Shown one piece after another: positions 63,838 through 64,000 of a stretch of DNA of 64,000 nt. Both the position numbers and the translations under genes were made by a program. Source of the DNA: Acephala macrosclerotiorum (Eukaryota; Ascomycota; Leotiomycetes; Helotiales; Mollisiaceae); NCBI GenBank assembly GCA_014904845.1, contig MU119238.1, forward strand, positions 276,218 through 340,217, read 5' to 3'. The notes below the pieces were generated by a model. That model did no database searches and was not told where the DNA came from. It was given only the letters and a program-made list of their open reading frames with translations. Every line of letters starts with the position of its first letter. Positions within the stretch are counted from its first letter, which is position 1.

Positions 63838-63912
63838 AATAAAAATTAAAAATTAAAAATTAAAAATTAAAAAATAAAAATTAAAAATTAAAAATTAAAA
63901 ATTAAAAATTAA
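63838..63912. repeat. (AAAATT)n microsatellite
   Basis: About twelve hexamer units of TAAAAA/AAAATT type with one irregular copy. Simple-sequence repeat within the AT-rich block. Confidence 0.8.
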
Positions 63913-64000
63913 ATATAAAAAATAAAATAAAACGTTAAAAAATAAAAATATTTTATTATTTTATATTTTAATTTTAATTGTTTAATACAACGTAAAAAAA

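Larger units (their letters stand above)
52525..64000. other. extremely AT-rich, gene-free, RIP-type block (runs off the window)
   Basis: From about 52525 to the end the DNA is A/T except for scattered CG dinucleotides, with no credible ORF (the 73-codon frame at 61566-61787 is Asn/Lys/Ile/Tyr-only). The composition change at the left edge is abrupt. It fits a transposon-rich region consumed by repeat-induced point mutation, such as a pericentromeric, subtelomeric or dispersed AT isochore; which one cannot be told. A patch at about 54770-55900 is less degraded. Short tandem arrays occur, for example ATTTAAAT-type at 54035-54075 and (AAAATT)n at 63838-63912. Confidence 0.85.

Overview
The window looks like nuclear DNA of a filamentous ascomycete (Pezizomycotina). 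Protein genes are cut by short GT-AG introns of about 48-130 nt with CTRAY-type branch sites. The gene families are typical of that group: a multimodular fungal NRPS, a Crh-type GH16 enzyme, a CCG-6-like GPI protein and a Zn-cluster-type regulator tail. The last 12 kb is an extremely AT-rich, ORF-free block with the look of repeat-induced point mutation (RIP). A closer placement (for example Leotiomycetes or Lecanoromycetes) cannot be proved from the sequence. Layout: 1-250, 3' end of an unrecognised gene. 307-1226 (-), a 2-oxoglutarate/Fe(II) oxygenase. 2003-2498 (+), a three-exon YCII-domain protein. 3355-17847 (+), one six-exon NRPS gene of about 4,713 residues with order partial C-A-T-C-A-T-C-A-T-C-A-T-C-T(degenerate). 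18426-19412 (+), a broken short-chain dehydrogenase. 20439-21745 (-), a fungal transcription-factor-like protein without a zinc cluster. Together 0.3-21.7 kb reads as a secondary-metabolite cluster for a four-residue peptide, partly decayed. From 22 to 46 kb the DNA is gene-poor: a small secreted protein (24.0-24.5 kb), a GPI-anchored cell-wall protein (36.2-37.2 kb), a luciferase-like flavin monooxygenase (41.7-42.9 kb), minisatellites, a 216-bp MITE-like element, a diverged tandem duplication and two very unusual tRNA genes. From 46 to 52.5 kb there is a Crh transglycosidase, a split-barrel flavin/NimA-like protein, a CutC homologue and an isoprenylcysteine-methyltransferase-like gene cut by a 761-bp mariner-type element and apparently truncated by the AT-rich block. 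The most striking result concerns the two tRNA genes. A tRNA-Gly(GCC) at 29595-29786 (-) folds perfectly only after removal of three inserts: a canonical 19-nt intron at 37/38 and two 51-nt inserts that begin GT, end AG and carry CTRAT branch-like motifs, one at the foot of the anticodon loop and one in the T loop. A tRNA-Arg(TCG) at 44674-44800 (+) has a 55-nt insert of the same design in the T arm. These look like spliceosomal-type introns in Pol III genes, in positions where nuclear tRNA introns are not expected. All calls come from reading the sequence by eye; no database search or folding program was run.
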